42,062 bases of DNA from Poriferisodalis sp964484385 (lineage in GTDB: Bacteria > Actinomycetota > Acidimicrobiia > Acidimicrobiales > Poriferisodalaceae). Below the pieces are notes generated by a model that saw only the letters and a program-made list of their open reading frames with translations, had not been told where the DNA came from and searched no databases. The stretch is from positions 1 through 42,062 of the forward strand of contig CAZAFV010000023.1 in the NCBI GenBank assembly GCA_964484385.1, in the 5' to 3' direction. Position numbers and translations under genes: made by a program. Positions 22,978 through 31,388 of the stretch are shown here, piece by piece (the first letter of the stretch is position 1; each line of letters starts with the position of its first letter).

Positions 22978-24804
22978 ATGAGTTCACCATTGCTCATCGT
23001 TTCCAAGGGCAGCACACAGCACCGCCAGTGGCGGTTCCTGAGCTGGGGCTACGCCGTGGCGCTGGCGATCCTGGTGCCACTGGTTCTACAGCCGTTCGAG
23101 ATCGGCAAGATGAACCGCGCATTGGTCCTCATGGTGGCCGTGCTGGCGGTCAACCTGGTTGTGGGCTTCAACGGCATGCTCGCGCTCGGGCACTCGGCGT
23201 TCATGGGCATCGGCGCGTTCGTTGCCGCGTCGATGGTCCAGGACGAGCTCTGGGATTTCTGGATGGTCATCCCGGTCGTCGTGATCGTCGGGTTTGCCAT
23301 CGGAATCATCGTGGGTCTGCCCGCGCTACGCGTCCGAGGTCTCTACCTAGCCTTGGTCACCATCGCCCAGGCGGCGGTATTCCCGACGCTGGTGAACATC
23401 GACGAGCTCGGCATCGCGCGTCGTACCGGTGGTCCGAACGGCCGGGACGTCATCGAGGAAGTCGATCGGCAGGAAAGCGGCTTCTCCAGCTTCTTCGAGT
23501 GGCTGCCCGGTGTCGACGGTGCCCGTGGCGCGAATGCGTATCGCTACTGGATCCTGCTGCTGATGACGGTGATCGTCGTTGCGTTGGTGCGCAACATCAT
23601 GCGCAGCCGGCCTGGCCGGGCGGTACTTGCGATCCGCGACAGCGAGGCAGGCGCGGCCGTGTACGGCGTGAACCTGCCGCTCTACAAGACCGTGAACTTC
23701 GCCTTGAGCGCCTCGCTGGGTTCGCTGGCGGGTCTCATGTGGTGCCTCGACAAGGGTTTCGTGGCCGGCCAGGACTTCACCTTCCTGCTGGCCGTCGACC
23801 TCATCATCGGCTTGGTGATCGGCGGTGTCGGCACCCTGCAAGGCTCCATCTTCGGCGGCTTGTTCGTGGTGTGGGTGCGAGATCTCACCAAGAGAATCTC
23901 GATCCCGCTGGGCTTCTACACGCTCGACGGTGACGGCCCGCTCTCTGCGGCCATCTTCGGTCTCATCCTCATCCTGTTCACCTTCTTCGCCCCGGGCGGC
24001 ATCGCCTCGATGGTCACGGCGATACAGAAGAGGATCATCGAAGTAGTCCCGCTGACGCCAGCCGGCGACCCCATCACACCGCTCGCGAGCCTCGACCCCG
24101 GCCCGTCCTCTACCCGAGCTACGTGGGCGCTGAGATTCGCCATCGCCGGCCCGGTGCTGCTGGTGATCGGCTGGGTGCTGATGAACGTCGACAACCTCAT
24201 CGTCGGCACGCTGGCCTTCGCATTGCGCTTTGCCATCGTGGTGCTCGCACCGATCATCGTGTTCGTTTCGATGAACGAGCTCCGAGCGGTCAAGGCCGGC
24301 CGGCGCGGCGAGAACGCCGCTGCAGTGAGTTCGCAGGCCAAGACAGCGGGCGTCCTCGGTGTGCTGAGCTTCGCCTACATCCAGGCGTTCGCCCTGAACA
24401 TCGCGCTGCGAGCCCACCACGTGGGTCACTTGGCCCGCGAATCGATCGCAGTGAACCCCGACGGCAAGACAGTGCCGGCGATCCCGCTCGTCAATGAGGC
24501 TGCGAAGGCGAAGGATTTTGTCGGCACGCCGGGTGAATTCTGCGGCACCTCACCCTCGGGCGAGATCAGCGACATGTCGGTCAGCGAGCTGTGCAACGTG
24601 GCATCCGATGCCATCGATGCCTCCGAGACACCAGTGGGCTTCTGGCTCATCGGCTGGCCGACGCAGAGCATGCTGTCGCTGGTGCTGAGCATCATCGTCA
24701 TCGTGGCGACGATCATTGTCGGCCTGCGCTACTTCGTGTTCGCCGACGAGAAGGCCGAGACGGCTCCCGAGCCAGCGCCTGAAGACGTCGGCGCCTCTGC
24801 GTAG
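22978..24804 (+). CDS. livM: Branched-chain-type ABC transporter permease 1 (LivM-like) with C-terminal membrane extension
   Basis: The 608-residue protein starts with a normal LivM permease of about 350 residues: ALVLMVAVLAVNLVVGFNGM, LALGHSAFMGIGAFVAASM, LPALRVRGLYLALVTIAQA, the coupling segment AIRDSEAGAAVYGVNL, and GGVGTLQGSIFGGLFV. The permease core ends near residue 345 at FFAPGGIASM. About 260 residues then follow that LivM proteins do not normally have. They contain four predicted membrane helices (about residues 380-405, 408-434, 455-475 and 564-590) and a loop of roughly 85 residues with two Cys (C522 and C539). The tail ends in an acidic, Ala/Pro-rich stretch. The role of the extension is unknown. 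Confidence 0.88.
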   Translation: MSSPLLIVSKGSTQHRQWRFLSWGYAVALAILVPLVLQPFEIGKMNRALVLMVAVLAVNLVVGFNGMLALGHSAFMGIGAFVAASMVQDELWDFWMVIPVVVIVGFAIGIIVGLPALRVRGLYLALVTIAQAAVFPTLVNIDELGIARRTGGPNGRDVIEEVDRQESGFSSFFEWLPGVDGARGANAYRYWILLLMTVIVVALVRNIMRSRPGRAVLAIRDSEAGAAVYGVNLPLYKTVNFALSASLGSLAGLMWCLDKGFVAGQDFTFLLAVDLIIGLVIGGVGTLQGSIFGGLFVVWVRDLTKRISIPLGFYTLDGDGPLSAAIFGLILILFTFFAPGGIASMVTAIQKRIIEVVPLTPAGDPITPLASLDPGPSSTRATWALRFAIAGPVLLVIGWVLMNVDNLIVGTLAFALRFAIVVLAPIIVFVSMNELRAVKAGRRGENAAAVSSQAKTAGVLGVLSFAYIQAFALNIALRAHHVGHLARESIAVNPDGKTVPAIPLVNEAAKAKDFVGTPGEFCGTSPSGEISDMSVSELCNVASDAIDASETPVGFWLIGWPTQSMLSLVLSIIVIVATIIVGLRYFVFADEKAETAPEPAPEDVGASA

Positions 24805-24883
24805 ATGTAGAGCGACGCCGAGCTTCCCGCCTCCGCTGGAGTGCTGGGGCCCGGCCGACATTGCTGAAGGCTGAGCAGTAGCG

Positions 24884-25828
24884 ATGGATGTAGTACTGCT
24901 GCTGCAGCGAGTCTTCGATGCACTGTTCAACAGCGCCATCTACTCCTCGCTGGCGCTGGCGCTCGTCATCATCTTTCGATCCACCGGGCTGCTGAACTTC
25001 GCCCAGGGCGAGATGGCCACCTTCTCGGCCTACATCGCCTTCGTGCTGCTCGCCGGCGCGGCACCAGGTGTCACCGGCGGCGGGCTGGCGTCGTGGATCG
25101 GAGCACCGCTTGTGACGCCGCTGGCGATCGGCGGCGCGGTCGTCATCGGCATCGCGGCCGGCGCAGCGACCGAACGCGTGCTGATACGGCCGTTACGAAA
25201 CGCGCCGGAGCTAGCGCTCGTCAACGTGACGATCGGAATCTTGCTGGCTCTGAACTCGTTGATGGGCCAATGGTGGGGCACCGGGCCGCGTGTCTTCCCG
25301 CCGTTCTTCCCGTCGAATCCCGGTGATCACTTCGCGATCGCAGGTGCCCGCCTGCGCTTCTCCACCGTCGGGGCGTGGCTGGTGCTGTTCGCGCTGCTGA
25401 CCGTGCTGGCTCTGCTGCTGCGCTACACGAGAGCCGGTCTCGCCTTCCGTGCGGTGTCGATCGATTCGGAATCGGCCGCGTTGAATGGCATTCGCGTGGG
25501 ACCGACGCTGATGTACGGCTGGGCGCTGGCGGCGGGCCTCGGTGCCATCGCGGCAAGCATGAGCGCGAATTCGGTGCTCCTCGAGCCCACCATGATGGTG
25601 CGGGTACTCGTGTACGCCTTTGCCGCGGCGACGCTAGGCGGGCTCGACTCGCCCAAGGGAGCGCTGGTCGGCGGGGTGGTCATCGGCCTGAGCCAGACGC
25701 TGATCCCCGCGTATGTCCCGTTCATCGGGTTCGAGCTCAGCGTGCTGCCGGCACTCGTCGCCATGGTGGTGGTGCTGATCGTGCGTCCGGCCGGTCTGTT
25801 CGGCACTCAGCGAATCGAGCGGGTGTGA
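24884..25828 (+). CDS. livH: Branched-chain-type ABC transporter permease 2 (LivH-like)
   Basis: This second LivH-type permease, 314 residues, has standard length and no Cys loop. It opens with FDALFNSAIYSSLALALVII and GLLNFAQGEMATFSAYIAFV. The coupling region is AFRAVSIDSESAALNGIRVG and the end is VRPAGLFGTQRIERV. It differs enough from the first LivH to be an old duplicate. The ATG at 24884 lies 79 bp after livM1. Its stop overlaps the start of the second LivM gene (GTGA), so it should pair with that subunit. Confidence 0.92.
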   Translation: MDVVLLLQRVFDALFNSAIYSSLALALVIIFRSTGLLNFAQGEMATFSAYIAFVLLAGAAPGVTGGGLASWIGAPLVTPLAIGGAVVIGIAAGAATERVLIRPLRNAPELALVNVTIGILLALNSLMGQWWGTGPRVFPPFFPSNPGDHFAIAGARLRFSTVGAWLVLFALLTVLALLLRYTRAGLAFRAVSIDSESAALNGIRVGPTLMYGWALAAGLGAIAASMSANSVLLEPTMMVRVLVYAFAAATLGGLDSPKGALVGGVVIGLSQTLIPAYVPFIGFELSVLPALVAMVVVLIVRPAGLFGTQRIERV

Positions 25829-27156
25829 GCGACGACAACTGGCCCTCGCCGATGCCGCGCCCAGGCGACGATGACGACCCGGGTACCGAAGCCAGCGTGT
25901 TCGCTGTCTTCGCCCCGCCCGACTCCCCAGCCGCTGAGACGCCCATCAGAACGTCGCCCGAAGCTGGCGAGCCGGTCGAAACTTCAACATCGTCCGAAAC
26001 TGGCGAGCCGTCTGGATCAGAGGCGCTGGGCGCCGAGCCTGCCGGGGCTGCGCTCAGCATGCGCAGCGGCCTGCCAGCCGCGCCGGGCGTTGGCACAGCG
26101 GTGCTCGGCGCCGGAGGCGCGGATCGTGTCGTGGGTTTGCCGCGGCGGATCGGTCCGCTCAGCTGGATCGGCGCTGTGTTGCTTGGCGTGTGGCTGGTGG
26201 CGATGCCGCTGACCAGCTCGGTGACCGAGTTGCGGCAGAACACCCAGATCATCGTCATGGTCCTCGCCGTGCTGGGCGTCAATATCGCCACGGGCTACGG
26301 CGGCATGATCAGCCTCGGCCATGGGGTCTTCGTGGCCGTCGGCGCGTTCGCAGCCGCCTACGCAGTCGATGATCTGGCGTTGCCGTGGGTCCTCTCGATC
26401 CTGGCTGGAGCGGCTTTCGCAGGTGTCATCGGCGCATTGGTCGGCCTGCCAGCGCTCCGCATCAAGGGCATCCACCTTGCATTGGTGACGCTCGGGCTGG
26501 CCATCGTGTTCCAGCCGCTCGCCAAGCGAGTTCCGGCATTCTCCGGCGGCGTCAGCGGCCGGGCTGTCGGCGCCGAGTTGGTGCCGCCGTCGTGGTTCGG
26601 CACCAGCCGCTGGGCCGAAGGGCTGTACCGCTACCTGATCTGCCTGGCGGTGGTGGTGCTGGCGATGTGGCTGACGTACAACCTCATCAACAGCCGGCCC
26701 GGCCGCGCCATGCGTGCGGTGCGCGACAACGACACTGCTGCGGCCGTGTACGGGGTGAACCTGGTGGCGTCCAGGGTCAGCACGTTCGCGGTGAGTGCGT
26801 CGCTGGCCGGCCTGGCAGGCGCTCTCGGCATCGTGCTCGTGCCGTTCACCTCGCAGGAGTCGTACCCGTTCCAAGAGTCGCTGGTGCTGTATGCCACCGC
26901 GGTGCTCGGCGGCCTGGGCTCGCTGTGGGGCTCCGTGCTCGGCGTCGCGATCCGGGAAGTCTTCTCCGCTCTCGGCGAACTCCTCGGCGGCGTCAGCGGC
27001 TTGGGCCCGCTCGGTGAGTTCCTGCGCCTGCTCGACGAAGAGCAGTTCGTGTTCGGTGTGCTGCTGGTGGCACTGACCTTCGTCTTCCCGCGCGGTCTCA
27101 TTGGCATGTTCAGCCGCCGCCGGGACGATCAGGCGCATCAGCCAGATCGACAGTGA
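25825..27156 (+). CDS. livM: Branched-chain-type ABC transporter permease 2 (LivM-like) with long N-terminal extension
   Basis: This 443-residue protein starts with a GTG that overlaps the preceding stop. The first 105 or so residues are polar, Pro/Glu/Ser-rich and probably disordered, with a repeated 'ETGEP/EAGEP' element; LivM proteins normally lack this. The permease core follows: IGAVLLGVWLVAMPL, NIATGYGGMISLGHGVFVAVG, LPALRIKGIHLALVTLGLA, the coupling segment AVRDNDTAAAVYGVNLV, and LGGLGSLWGSVLGVAI. The end, FVFPRGLIGMFSRRRD, is typical. The reading frame is open upstream inside livH2, but the GTGA junction marks the start. Confidence 0.88.
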   Translation: MSDDNWPSPMPRPGDDDDPGTEASVFAVFAPPDSPAAETPIRTSPEAGEPVETSTSSETGEPSGSEALGAEPAGAALSMRSGLPAAPGVGTAVLGAGGADRVVGLPRRIGPLSWIGAVLLGVWLVAMPLTSSVTELRQNTQIIVMVLAVLGVNIATGYGGMISLGHGVFVAVGAFAAAYAVDDLALPWVLSILAGAAFAGVIGALVGLPALRIKGIHLALVTLGLAIVFQPLAKRVPAFSGGVSGRAVGAELVPPSWFGTSRWAEGLYRYLICLAVVVLAMWLTYNLINSRPGRAMRAVRDNDTAAAVYGVNLVASRVSTFAVSASLAGLAGALGIVLVPFTSQESYPFQESLVLYATAVLGGLGSLWGSVLGVAIREVFSALGELLGGVSGLGPLGEFLRLLDEEQFVFGVLLVALTFVFPRGLIGMFSRRRDDQAHQPDRQ

Positions 27157-27268
27157 GCGCGTGCGCGAAATCGTCGCACAAATGACACGTCTGAGCTCGA
27201 CATCGCCAGACAGCGCCGAACTAGTCTCGATATCGCTCTGGCCCGCATGCTTCGAAATGGGGGTGCCG

Positions 27269-27282
27269 GAGTCTCAAGACTC
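27269..27282. promoter_or_regulatory. Short inverted repeat before the first binding-protein gene
   Basis: GAGTCT-CA-AGACTC is a perfect 6-bp inverted repeat ending 20 bp before the start codon of the first binding-protein gene and just upstream of its AGGGAG ribosome site. It could be an operator or a small mRNA hairpin. No equivalent is seen before the second copy of the gene. Confidence 0.35.
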
Positions 27283-27302
27283 ACCTATAGGGAGATGACG
27301 AT

Positions 27303-29018
27303 ATGACCAAGCGTCGAGTGTGGCGCTTGCTGGCGTTGTTGTTCGCGTTCTCGCTCATGGCCGCTGCGTGCGGCGGCGATGACGATGCGGATGAGAGCGG
27401 CGCCGGCGAGACCGAGACCGAGACCACCGCCGCGCCCAGCGAGGGCGAGGAAATGGACGATGACGAGATGATGGCCGAAGAGGACGAAGACGAGGGGGCC
27501 ACCGGCGCCCTCGGCGGTGCCGCGGCCGAGGAAGACATCGAGGCTGCAGTTGCCGGCGAGACCGACGACGAGGAGATGTCAGACGAGGAGATGGCCGAGG
27601 AGGAGATGATGTTCGATCGCTCCACGCTCGAAGGCGTCTTCGAAGAGGCTGCTGCTCGTCGCGCCAAGACCGTTGCCGAGCTCACCGAAATGATCGAGTC
27701 GGGCGAGTACGGCGTCGGTGACGACGGCATCCTGCGTGGCCCTGCCGGCTTCGAGATCGACATCAGTGCGTGTCCCGACGACTGGTCTGACACGACCGGC
27801 ATCACCGACTCGGAGGTTCGCATCGGCCACACCACGGCTCAGTCGGGCAACCTTGCTGCGTACGGCAACATCGCGTATGGCTGGGAGAACTACTTCAACT
27901 GGATCAACGACAACGACCCGATCATGGTCGGCGGCTCCCCTCGTGACCTCGTGCTGATCGTCAAGGATGACGCCTACGTCGCTGCTCAGACGATCGAGTT
28001 CGTGGACGAGCTGATCGAGGCGGAGAACGTGTTCTCGATTCTGACCTTGGGCTCGCCGAACACCTTGGCGGTGTACGACAAGATCAATGAGGAGTGCATC
28101 CCGCACCCGTTCGTGATGACCGGCCACCCGGCGTGGGGCGACCCGGTGAACCACCCGTGGACCACGATCATGCAGATGTCGTACTCGACCGAGTCGATTC
28201 TGTGGGGCGCGTGGATCCGGGAGAATCTCGCGGACATGCTGCCGGTGAAGGTTGCGGGTCTGGTGATGGACAACGACTTCGGTCTGGCTTACGAGCTGGG
28301 CTTTGAGGAGTGGGCGCACGCCAACACCGATGTGGTGAGCGAGTACCTGCCGGTGCGTCACGACCCGGCTGCGCCGACCCTGACCAATGAGATGACCACG
28401 GTGGCGGCGTTCGAGCCCGACGTGTTCATCTCGATGACGGCGGGCAACCCGTGCTTGCTGGCGATTCAGGAAGCCGGCCAGAGCGGTCTGTACGACGACA
28501 TCAACGCCAAGGGCGGCGTGCTGTTCACACCGTCGGTGTGCGCTGGCATCGAGGCATATCTGAAGCCGGCAGGCGATTACGCCGAAGGCTGGTGGATTGT
28601 CGGCGGCGGCATCAAGGACTCCACCGATCCGAAGTACACCGATGAGCCGTTCATCGCCTTCATCAACGACAATCTGGCCGCTGCCGGATTGGACCCGGCG
28701 GTGTCGCTGTACGCAACCGGTTACATGTTCGGCTATCCGTACGGCGAGGCGCTGCGTGTCGCCGCCGATCTGCCAGGAGGCCTGACCCGCACCAACTTCA
28801 TCCTGGCGGTGCGTGCGCTGGATATCTACCACCCGCAGGCCCTCGACGGCATCAACGCCCAGTTCAACGGTGCGGCTGATGCGTACTTCATCGAAGGCTC
28901 GCAGTTCAGCAGGTTCGATGCCGATGGGCAGACATGGGACATCATCGGCGAGATCGTCGATGTCAACGGCCGGTCCTCGAACTGCGCCTGGGACAAGGAC
29001 AACGGAGGCTGCCGCTAG
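27303..29018 (+). CDS. HAAT-family substrate-binding lipoprotein, copy 1 (LivK-like)
   Basis: This 571-residue extracytoplasmic receptor belongs to the periplasmic-binding-protein type I (Peripla_BP_6) group used by branched-chain-type importers. The signal peptide ends at the lipobox AAAC with lipidated C23. A long acidic linker rich in Asp, Glu and Met follows (about residues 24-105), then a family-specific segment RSTLEGVFEEAAARRAKTVA. The binding domain starts near residue 160 with VRIGHTTAQSGNLAAYGNIA. Other landmarks are FVMTGHPAWGDPVNHPW and a Cys-containing C-terminus SSNCAWDKDNGGC. It is larger than classical LivK (about 370 residues), so amides, urea or other ligands remain possible. 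The ATG has an AGGGAG site 8 bp upstream. A hairpin follows the gene. Confidence 0.88.
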   Translation: MTKRRVWRLLALLFAFSLMAAACGGDDDADESGAGETETETTAAPSEGEEMDDDEMMAEEDEDEGATGALGGAAAEEDIEAAVAGETDDEEMSDEEMAEEEMMFDRSTLEGVFEEAAARRAKTVAELTEMIESGEYGVGDDGILRGPAGFEIDISACPDDWSDTTGITDSEVRIGHTTAQSGNLAAYGNIAYGWENYFNWINDNDPIMVGGSPRDLVLIVKDDAYVAAQTIEFVDELIEAENVFSILTLGSPNTLAVYDKINEECIPHPFVMTGHPAWGDPVNHPWTTIMQMSYSTESILWGAWIRENLADMLPVKVAGLVMDNDFGLAYELGFEEWAHANTDVVSEYLPVRHDPAAPTLTNEMTTVAAFEPDVFISMTAGNPCLLAIQEAGQSGLYDDINAKGGVLFTPSVCAGIEAYLKPAGDYAEGWWIVGGGIKDSTDPKYTDEPFIAFINDNLAAAGLDPAVSLYATGYMFGYPYGEALRVAADLPGGLTRTNFILAVRALDIYHPQALDGINAQFNGAADAYFIEGSQFSRFDADGQTWDIIGEIVDVNGRSSNCAWDKDNGGCR

Positions 29019-29095
29019 GCCGTCTTCCCTAGGGGCGCAGCGGCCGCATTTGCTGCGTCTCATGGACATCAGCTGATCTTCGGATCGGCGCGACA

Positions 29096-29123
29096 GGGCC
29101 GGCGGGCGACAGCTCGCCGGCCC
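29096..29123 (+). terminator. Hairpin after binding-protein gene copy 1
   Basis: GGGCCGGCG (29096-29104) and CGCCGGCCC (29115-29123) form a perfect 9-bp GC stem with a 10-base loop, 77 bp after the stop codon. There is no U-tract, so it may be an imperfect terminator or an mRNA-stabilising structure. A similar hairpin lies after copy 2. Confidence 0.55.
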
Positions 29124-29181
29124 TAGCGCGTTCGGGGAGGCGAATCCGCTGCCCGAGCGCAGAATCGAAATCGTTGCAGAA

Positions 29182-29210
29182 TTGACATGACCTGCTTGGT
29201 GACCATTCCT
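29182..29210 (+). promoter_or_regulatory. Possible promoter for binding-protein gene copy 2
   Basis: TTGACA (29182-29187) matches the -35 consensus. ATTCCT (29205-29210), 17 bp further on, is a poor -10. The element lies in the 283-bp gap between the two binding-protein genes, after the hairpin, where a separate promoter would be expected. Confidence 0.3.
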
Positions 29211-29301
29211 GGGACACGAACTGGCGTCTCGATGGACCGGTTGGGGTGTCTCTGATTCCGCAGCCGGTTCCTGCTTTTGCAACCAATTGGGGAGACACGA
29301 C

Positions 29302-31023
29302 ATGACAAAGCGTCGAATGTGGCGCTTGCTGGCTCTGCTCTTCGCGTTCTCACTCGTGGCCGCTGCATGCGGCGGCGATGACGACTCGGATGAGAGCAGT
29401 GCTGGCGAGACAGAGACCGAGACCACCGCCGCGCCCAGCGAGGGCGAGGAGATGGACGACGACGAGATGATGGCGGAGGACGAGGACGACGAGGGCGCCA
29501 CCGGTGCTCTCGGCGGTGCCGCCGCTGAGGAAGACATCGAAGCTGCTGTTGCCGGTGAGACCGACGACGACGAGATGATGGACGACGAGGAGATGATGGA
29601 AGAGGAGGAGATGATGTTTGATCGCTCCACCCTCGACGGCATCTTCGAAGAGGCCGCTGCTCGTCGCGCCAAGTCCGTCGCTGAGCTGACCGAGAAGATC
29701 GAGGGCGGCGAGTACGGCGTGGGCGACGACGGCATCCTGCGTGGCCCTGCCGGCTTCGAGATCGACATGAACGCCTGCCCGGACGACTGGTCGGACACCA
29801 CGGGCATCACCGACTCGCAGATTCGCATCGGCCACACCACGGCTCAGTCGGGCAACCTCGCTGCGTACGGCAACATCGCCTATGGCTGGGAGAACTACTT
29901 CAACTGGATCAACGAGAACGATCCGATCATGGTCGGCGGCTCGCCGCGTGACCTAACGCTGATCATCAAGGACGACGCCTATGTCGCCGCTCAGACGATC
30001 GAGTTCGTGGACGAGCTGATCGAGGCGGAGAACGTGTTCTCGATTCTGACCTTGGGCTCGCCGAACACCTTGGCGGTGTACGACAAGATCAATGAGGAGT
30101 GCATCCCGCACCCGTTCGTGATGACCGGCCACCCGGCGTGGGGCGACCCGGTGAACCACCCGTGGACCACGATCATGCAGATGTCGTACTCGACCGAGTC
30201 GATTCTGTGGGGCGCGTGGATCCGGGAGAATCTCGCGGACATGCTGCCGGTGAAGGTTGCCGGTCTGGTGATGGACAACGACTTCGGTCTGGCTTACGAG
30301 CTGGGCTTCGAGGAGTGGGCGCACGCCAACACCGATGTGGTGAGCGAGTACCTTCCGGTGCGTCATGACCCTGCGGCCCCCACGCTGACCAACGAGATCA
30401 CGACCATCTTGGCCTTCGAGCCAGATGTGTTCATCTCGATGACGGCGGGCAATCCGTGCTTGCTGGCTATCCAGGAAGCGGGCCAGAGCGGTCTGCGTGA
30501 CGACATCAACGCCAAGGGCGGCGTGCTGTTCACGCCGTCGGTGTGCGCTGGCATCGAGGCGTACATGAAGCCGGCAGGCGAAGCCGCCGACGGCTGGTGG
30601 ATCATCGGCGGCGGGTCGAAGGATTCCACTGACCCGCAGTTCATTGACGAACCGTTCATCTCGTTCGTGAACGACAACCTTGAAGCTGCGGGATTGGATC
30701 CGGCGGTGTCTCTGTACGCCATCGGCTACACCTACGGCTACCCCTACGGCGAGGCGCTGCGCATTGCCGCTGATCTGCCGGGCGGGCTGACCAGGTCGAA
30801 CTTCATCCTGGCGGTACGGTCGATCGACATCTACCACCCGATGATCCTCGACGGCATCACCACCCAGTTCAACGGCAATGCTGACGCGTACTTCGTCGAG
30901 GGCTCGCAGTTCAGCCGGTTCGACGCCACCGAGCAGACATGGGACATCATCGGCGATGTCGTGGATGTCAACGGCCGTTCCTCGAACTGCGCTTGGGACA
31001 AGGACAACGGAGGCTGCCGCTAG
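29302..31023 (+). CDS. HAAT-family substrate-binding lipoprotein, copy 2 (LivK-like)
   Basis: This is a 573-residue tandem paralogue of the preceding gene with the same layout: lipobox Cys at residue 23, acidic Asp/Glu/Met linker (slightly longer, with extra DDEEMM units), Peripla_BP_6 domain and the C-terminal SSNCAWDKDNGGC. A 365-bp block (29989-30353) is identical to copy 1 except for two bases, while flanking coding sequence differs at many third positions; this points to gene conversion. Differences cluster in the last third of the protein (for example IGGGSKDSTDPQFIDEPF against VGGGIKDSTDPKYTDEPF), so ligand preference may differ. The ATG at 29302 follows a GGGGAGA site; a TTG 15 bp upstream is less likely. 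Confidence 0.88.
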   Translation: MTKRRMWRLLALLFAFSLVAAACGGDDDSDESSAGETETETTAAPSEGEEMDDDEMMAEDEDDEGATGALGGAAAEEDIEAAVAGETDDDEMMDDEEMMEEEEMMFDRSTLDGIFEEAAARRAKSVAELTEKIEGGEYGVGDDGILRGPAGFEIDMNACPDDWSDTTGITDSQIRIGHTTAQSGNLAAYGNIAYGWENYFNWINENDPIMVGGSPRDLTLIIKDDAYVAAQTIEFVDELIEAENVFSILTLGSPNTLAVYDKINEECIPHPFVMTGHPAWGDPVNHPWTTIMQMSYSTESILWGAWIRENLADMLPVKVAGLVMDNDFGLAYELGFEEWAHANTDVVSEYLPVRHDPAAPTLTNEITTILAFEPDVFISMTAGNPCLLAIQEAGQSGLRDDINAKGGVLFTPSVCAGIEAYMKPAGEAADGWWIIGGGSKDSTDPQFIDEPFISFVNDNLEAAGLDPAVSLYAIGYTYGYPYGEALRIAADLPGGLTRSNFILAVRSIDIYHPMILDGITTQFNGNADAYFVEGSQFSRFDATEQTWDIIGDVVDVNGRSSNCAWDKDNGGCR

Positions 31024-31089
31024 GCAAACGCCACCAGGAGGTCAGACGCCCAGCGTCTGATTTCTGACTGACCAAAACGGTCAAAGAGA

Positions 31090-31117
31090 GGGCCGGCGGG
31101 CAACAACCCGCCCGCCC
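31090..31117 (+). terminator. Hairpin after binding-protein gene copy 2
   Basis: GGGCCGGCGGG and CCCGCCCGCCC pair as a 6-bp plus 4-bp GC stem with one mismatch and loop CAACAA, 66 bp after the stop codon. It resembles the hairpin behind copy 1 (shared GGGCCGGCGGGC). No U-tract. It probably ends the transporter transcript. Confidence 0.55.
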
Positions 31118-31119
31118 AC

Positions 31120-31204
31120 ACGCGTATCAGTAATGTTGGCGGCCGCCCCCGCCGCGGGGGTAAGGCGGTTAGGCCGCGCGCCGAGGGCGGTGCGCCCAGG
31201 GAAC
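31120..31204 (+). repeat. Degenerate duplicate of the sequence at 31299-31383 (probable assembly artefact)
   Basis: This 85-bp stretch, abutting an N run, matches 31299-31383 with scattered mismatches, mostly changes to G or C. Together with homopolymer runs on the other side of the gap, this looks like a low-quality contig end that duplicates the true sequence. The 365-bp stretch from 31024 to 31388 otherwise holds only the hairpin and a ribosome site. Confidence 0.6.
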
Positions 31205-31214
31205 NNNNNNNNNN
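31205..31214. other. Assembly gap (10 N)
   Basis: Ten undetermined bases join two contig ends. The following bases contain T and G homopolymer runs (31233-31241 and 31265-31277) typical of poor sequence. Confidence 0.99.
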
Positions 31215-31298
31215 TGTTGTTCCGCCCCCACGGTTTTTTTTTCTCATCACCAAACGCTTTCAAGGGTGGGGGGGGGGCCCCACCGCCCCCCGGCCCTC

Positions 31299-31383
31299 TC
31301 GCGTCTCAGTACTGTTGGCTGCCGCCCGCGCCGCGGTGTTCTGGCGGTTAGGCAGCGCGCCGAGGGCTGTGCGCCGAGGGAGC
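31299..31383 (+). repeat. Second copy of the gap-flanking duplicated sequence
   Basis: This is the better-looking version of the 85-bp sequence at 31120-31204. It contains two direct GCGCCGAGGG units, and the last of these leads into the ribosome site (GAGGGAG) of the acyl-CoA dehydrogenase gene. It is therefore probably the true sequence. Confidence 0.6.
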
Positions 31384-31388
31384 CAACC

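Noticed and set aside
27579..29840. Very long open frame on the minus strand across both binding-protein genes
   Set aside because: It is antisense to two well-supported lipoprotein genes; open antisense frames are expected in GC-rich genes, and the translation has no family pattern.
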